From positions 1-10,074 of the forward strand of contig JANWHV010000033.1 of assembly GCA_025450255.1 (NCBI GenBank): a stretch of DNA of 10,074 nucleotides, given 5' to 3'. The notes under the pieces are model-generated. The model worked only from the letters and a program-made list of their open reading frames with translations. It was not told where the DNA came from and did not search any database. Made by a program: the position numbers and the translations under genes. This DNA comes from Chloroflexota bacterium. GTDB lineage: Bacteria > Chloroflexota > UBA5177 > JANWHV01. Of the stretch, positions 8,101 through 10,074 are shown piece after piece (position 1 is the stretch's first letter; every line of letters begins with the position of its first letter).

Positions 8101-8355
8101 GAGATTGGCCTGGGCCTGGCGATCGGCGTGCTCCTGGATGCCACGATCGTCCGCATCATCATGGTGCCGGCGACGATGAAGCTGTTGGGGAACGGCAATT
8201 GGTGGATGCCGGAGGGACTCAAGCGCTTCGTACCCGAGTTGCGCGAGGGCCCCTCGGACCTGCAATCGCCGGCGTCGCCTCGCCGCGGTAAGCCCGCCGC
8301 CTCGGTGGCGATGAGTGGGGTCATTCCGGGTGGACCGGCCGGCGGCAAGTCATGA
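5143..8355 (+). CDS. MMPL family transporter with an inserted bicupin domain
   Basis: 1070 residues, against 772 for its neighbour paralogue. The MMPL core is complete: TM1 near 15-37, the TM4 motif GLGLSIDYSLLIVTRLREE (Asp249-Tyr250) and the TM10 motif STDYEVFLLSRVREY (Asp929-Tyr930). The two paralogues are in step up to Ser465 (Ser462 in the neighbour) and again from Asn781 (Asn498), so about 280 residues are inserted in the extracytoplasmic loop between TM7 and TM8. The insert is a bicupin. Its first half (about 540-630) keeps GDQLLIPNG (597-605) but has Val608 where the metal-binding His should be. Its second half (about 670-760) matches cupin motif 1 exactly: Gly678-x5-His684-x-His686-x3-Glu690-x6-Gly697. 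Motif 2 follows: Gly731, His742, Asn746. The pump is proton-driven (family knowledge); the bicupin probably binds a metal and a ligand outside the membrane (inference). Start is ATG 5143 with GGGAGG 9 bases upstream. The end overlaps the next gene (ATGA). Confidence 0.95.
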   Translation: MNDPFARLASFVVRRRWLVVIFWVILLAAGAALSPLANTKVQGGGFSVPGSDSDKAASILSTQFNSSTFNNVTVVFYSPTLSAYDPAFRAPVTAAIARLRTVKGVKALYDYYENALPALVSKDGHTTIVPISLIGNEGQVEDIVPLLRAQLTDLKVVEHYVTGYPAVNKDTLKTSSDDLARAERVTIPVVLILLLLVFRTVISALLPLIGGLASVVLSTAVIGVLASMFDVSTFSLNVASILGLGLSIDYSLLIVTRLREERANGRSPHDAVVAAMTTAGRSVTYSGIMVVLAMAIMSLVINNLMIIRSISIGVALVAIVAVFASLTLLPAVLALLGDNIERLRVMPRRSAAATYKDSVWNRLSHRVMRRPFAWLLASLVVLLALAYPAHDIKLVGGTTGVLPPSDESVQGANIMTREFASNELTPIQIVMQTSKNGIWNPKFLDAINRVSTVLENDPRVARVDSLSTFLPYTADYQYNAMHSNYFQPADKVLIEASTHPGTLPHPAGTSFSTLIDMRVESLPFAPAYIGFGRFNMKAGATHGPIASNDVHLIRMTAGALTVEATGKALMTHGWIGTTGKANPPKPVPSGPFTLGVGDQLLIPNGTVVKMRTLGSTPVSFLGVAIYTVRSTPGPYDTWAHTPDFFDGISRIDMSGSVARELPEGPAVIETDLGIMGPGRFLPKHYHPGPELIDVESGVFNVYMSSLMTVTNTKGQDMETVPYDHPIPMHPGDRALVQMYGVHRAYNLTDKPASIFSTRIEQADQPLFGIVAPRQAAVQYLNMDGNSDTAVITVIPKTSEYTDQHEGLVYDLRQSILPEIPQLAPYKVYVGGDAASFLDFKDGLYNRFPIVVVLVMAMIFIILMMFFQSIWLPIKAMILSLLSIVATYGVLTVIFQHGVGTSLLGFKSQGMVNVITPAILYVVLFSLSTDYEVFLLSRVREYFQETGDNVEAVAAGLSRTGRVVTAAGLILIGTFGSFATAEIVTLKEIGLGLAIGVLLDATIVRIIMVPATMKLLGNGNWWMPEGLKRFVPELREGPSDLQSPASPRRGKPAASVAMSGVIPGGPAGGKS

Positions 8356-9347
8356 CGCTGCCTGCTTCGGAGCGCGGCGCCATACCGACCGCCGGCGGCG
8401 TCGGGCTGGCCGACGACTACTGGAAGAAGTACTACGCGAAGGACTATAGCGACGCGGACGTGCATGAGATCGTCCAGAACTCGAGCACCACCATGTTCGA
8501 ATCCGGCGGCCTGCCGATTCACGTCCGTATCTACCGTCAGGGCCATCCGGCCCCGACCGTGGTGATGTCGCACGGCTTGCTCCCGTACGGCCTGATCATG
8601 GCGGGCTGTCAACTACCGTTCTTTCGCGCCGGGTTCAATGTGGTGGTGTGGGATCTGCCAGGATTTGGGCAAAGCGGCGGCCCGCGCGCGGGCTGCACTA
8701 TCCCGGAAGTGATCCAGACCTGGAAGGATGCGCTGGACTTTGCCCAGCGGGAGTTCGAGCCGCCGTATTACACCGTGGGCGTGGCGGAGGACGGAGTAAC
8801 CTGTTACTACGCCGCCGCCAACGACCCGCGCATTGCCGCCATGTCGCTGCATATCCTGGCCGAGTATGGCGACCCCGACAACGTACACTGGCTGGGGTCG
8901 GCCTGGTGGATCAAGGTGCAGTCGCTCTTCGTCCGCCTTGCCGCCCGCATCGTCCCCTCGTACCCGATTGACGCCAAAAAGGGCGTGCCATGGGACGGAG
9001 TGTTCGGCCGGTTGGAAGACTCGCATTTCAGGCAGGTATTTGAGAACGATCCGCTCCGGCTCCAGCATTACGAGTTGCGGCTCGCCGCGTCGATGATGGG
9101 ACGCATCATGCCCGCCGTGCCGTTCGAGCAGTGCAAGACGCCAATCCAGATCATCGCCTCCGACCGGAACAAGATCTGGCCGTACCGCATGGCGGTCAAG
9201 TATTACAACCGGCTGGGTGGGCCGAAAGAGCTGGTCACCTTGAAGGGCAAGGTACACTGGCAGTTCCAGCGCGACTTCGAGGAGACGTTCTGCAATCACG
9301 CACTCGCGTGGTTCGCGGCGCAAGGGGCGCAGGTTACGCCTCGGTGA
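8352..9347 (+). CDS. Alpha/beta-hydrolase-fold protein, catalytic triad apparently degraded
   Basis: 331 residues with an alpha/beta-hydrolase fold: the oxyanion-loop motif VVMSHGLLPYG (His74-Gly75), strand plus turn VVVWDLPGFGQSGGP, the elbow strand YYTVGVAEDGVTCYYAA, a lid region (about 170-245), the strand PIQIIASDRNKIWP and a terminal KVHWQF. At the nucleophile elbow, where G-x-S-x-G-G is expected, the sequence reads G143-V-A145-E-D-G148, so Ala replaces Ser. The usual acid position reads Asn273 (D-R-N-K-I-W-P) rather than Asp. Only His302 of the triad is in place. Either this is a non-catalytic binding or scaffold protein, or it uses other residues (Glu146, Asp147 and Asp271 are nearby). 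Its ATG overlaps the stop of the bicupin transporter (ATGA, 8352-8355), so the two are translationally coupled and probably work together. No signal peptide is seen; it is predicted cytoplasmic. Confidence 0.9.
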   Translation: MTLPASERGAIPTAGGVGLADDYWKKYYAKDYSDADVHEIVQNSSTTMFESGGLPIHVRIYRQGHPAPTVVMSHGLLPYGLIMAGCQLPFFRAGFNVVVWDLPGFGQSGGPRAGCTIPEVIQTWKDALDFAQREFEPPYYTVGVAEDGVTCYYAAANDPRIAAMSLHILAEYGDPDNVHWLGSAWWIKVQSLFVRLAARIVPSYPIDAKKGVPWDGVFGRLEDSHFRQVFENDPLRLQHYELRLAASMMGRIMPAVPFEQCKTPIQIIASDRNKIWPYRMAVKYYNRLGGPKELVTLKGKVHWQFQRDFEETFCNHALAWFAAQGAQVTPR

Positions 9348-9385
9348 GATTAGGATCCGGGCCGATTCAGGGCTATTACCGACGG

Positions 9386-9598
9386 GTGCGTTACACAATT
9401 CCATGTTGATTCAGTGGTCTGACGAGGACCTGGCATTCTTGCTCACGTTGCCGGGTTGGGAGGGCCGTGTACGAGGCCCCGTCACTCATGGCGAGAGCTA
9501 TCAGGAACGGCAAGGAAGCCCTGACCGCTCTTAAGGCAGACCGCAAGAACACACCTCGCCATGACGACATGGGGTACACCTCCCAGTCGCGTTCTTGA
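9386..9598 (+). pseudogene. HicB-family antitoxin relic, frameshifted
   Basis: Three reading-frame pieces together resemble a small HicB-type antitoxin. Piece 1 is GTG 9386, reading MRYTI. Piece 2 (from about 9403) reads LIQWSDEDLAFLLTLPGWEG and then GPVTHGESYQE, the classic HicB core. Piece 3 (from about 9497) reads AIRNGKEALTALKADRKNTP and runs to TGA 9596-9598. The shift between pieces 2 and 3 is explained if one copy of an 11-base direct repeat (GCTATCAGGAA) was lost: restoring it gives the family-like GESYQEAIRNGKEAL. Pieces 1 and 2 differ by a second small indel near 9401-9405, or the gene may simply have started at ATG 9403. HicB proteins neutralise HicA mRNA interferases; no HicA is visible nearby. 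No ribosome site is evident. Family recognition is by eye from the motif. Confidence 0.6.
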
Positions 9599-9714
9599 CG
9601 GAGGGTAGCGGCAAATCTTGCCCGCCTGTCCCGGCCTCATGGGGTGAGCCTGGTTCTCATCTCAGAACATGATGGCGCGGTAGCATGGTCGTTCGCCGAG
9701 CGGGGAACGGAGTA

Positions 9715-9815
9715 GATCAAGCCGGCCTGACGTTGACCAAGCCGCGCACAACGCCGATCAAGCCACGAGCAGCACGTGCAAGAAGATGCAACCTCACGCA
9801 TAGCGGGACCAAGCC
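9715..9815 (+). repeat. Four copies of GAYCAAGCC
   Basis: GATCAAGCC at 9715, GACCAAGCC at 9735, GATCAAGCC at 9756 and GACCAAGCC at 9807. The starts are 20, 21 and 51 bases apart, the first three close to two helical turns. No flanking gene is identified that they would control, so function is unknown; chance is possible given the short unit. Confidence 0.4.
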
Positions 9816-9970
9816 CATAGGTGGGGACGGTTAATGAGAGCAGCAGGAGCTACGGGCGCATAGCTCTCGTCCATGCGAAGCAGGAACTCCAAGAGTGCCC
9901 TGATCGCCTACTCGGCCGCGGACGATGTGCGGCGATTCCTCGCGTTCTCCAAGAGGGATGGGAGAGGGCA

Positions 9971-10031
9971 ATCACCGTCGCCCGGGCAGCGCAGTGGTCT
10001 TGAACCTCCGCACCCCCCGGGCGACGGTGAT
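9971..10031. repeat. Perfect 16-bp inverted repeat (long GC-rich hairpin)
   Basis: ATCACCGTCGCCCGGG (9971-9986) is the exact reverse complement of CCCGGGCGACGGTGAT (10016-10031), with a 29-base loop. The arms end cleanly at both sides. No T-tract follows on either strand, so it is not a standard intrinsic terminator. It could be a regulatory hairpin, a Rho-dependent or non-canonical termination site, a dispersed palindromic repeat or the remnant of a small mobile element. Confidence 0.75.
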
Positions 10032-10074
10032 CGGACGTGCTGCCTGGTCGGGATCGAACATGGTCGTAGCCTAC

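Larger units (their letters stand above)
9599..10074. other. Non-coding or decayed tail, no supported gene
   Basis: No frame on either strand reads as a recognisable protein. Short open frames exist on the + strand, but they lack ribosome sites and family motifs and run through a hairpin. The stretch contains the GAYCAAGCC repeats and the 16-bp inverted repeat listed separately. Together with the broken HicB gene it looks like a decaying intergenic region. Confidence 0.5.

Noticed and set aside
9821..10003. Small 60-residue open frame on the + strand
   Set aside because: No recognisable motif, no convincing ribosome site, and it runs into the left arm of the inverted repeat.
9971..10031. Intrinsic terminator call for the long hairpin
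   Set aside because: The loop is 29 bases and neither side has a T-tract, so it is listed only as an inverted repeat.
9873..10074. Open frame from ATG 9873 running off the window end
   Set aside because: Its sequence has no family features and crosses both arms of the 16-bp hairpin; it is more likely a chance frame in GC-rich DNA.
9386..10074. A HicA toxin partner for the HicB-like relic
   Set aside because: No HicA-type motif was found on either strand in the flanking sequence of this window.

Overview
The window is a GC-rich bacterial segment with six recognisable protein-coding genes, all on the + strand, followed by about 0.7 kb with only a broken gene and repeats. The GC bias, paired MMPL transporters, membrane-anchored cupredoxin and the style of the HicB-like relic suggest a terrestrial Chloroflexota- or Actinomycetota-like lineage. 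That assignment is a guess: no phylogenetic marker is present, and no rRNA, tRNA or CRISPR was seen.

Layout. 1-486: 3' end of a cupredoxin gene (a blue-copper domain plus a C-terminal membrane anchor), whose first residues are the tail of an upstream copy of the same domain. 555-2003: a two-domain protein with an N-terminal LuxI/FeeM-like GNAT acyltransferase-type domain and a C-terminal cyclic-nucleotide-binding domain. It overlaps by 4 bases a 772-residue MMPL/RND transporter (2000-4318). 4363-4959: a SnoaL/NTF2-like protein with an unusual hydrophobic, arginine-rich tail. 5143-8355: a second MMPL transporter of 1070 residues, whose extra length is an inserted bicupin in the second extracytoplasmic loop. 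It overlaps by 4 bases an alpha/beta-hydrolase-fold protein (8352-9347) that appears to lack the nucleophile and the acid of its triad.

Working model (inference). The two MMPL pumps, the acyltransferase-like enzyme with a cyclic-nucleotide sensor, the SnoaL-like protein and the hydrolase-like protein form a co-directional cluster with two translationally coupled pairs. This looks like a locus that makes or modifies an acylated or other hydrophobic metabolite under cAMP/cGMP control and exports it. The bicupin in the second pump would give that transporter a metal-binding domain outside the cytoplasmic membrane. The substrate is unknown.

The tail (9348-10074) holds a frameshifted HicB-family antitoxin relic, a loose set of GAYCAAGCC repeats and a perfect 16-bp inverted repeat. 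I see no intact gene there.
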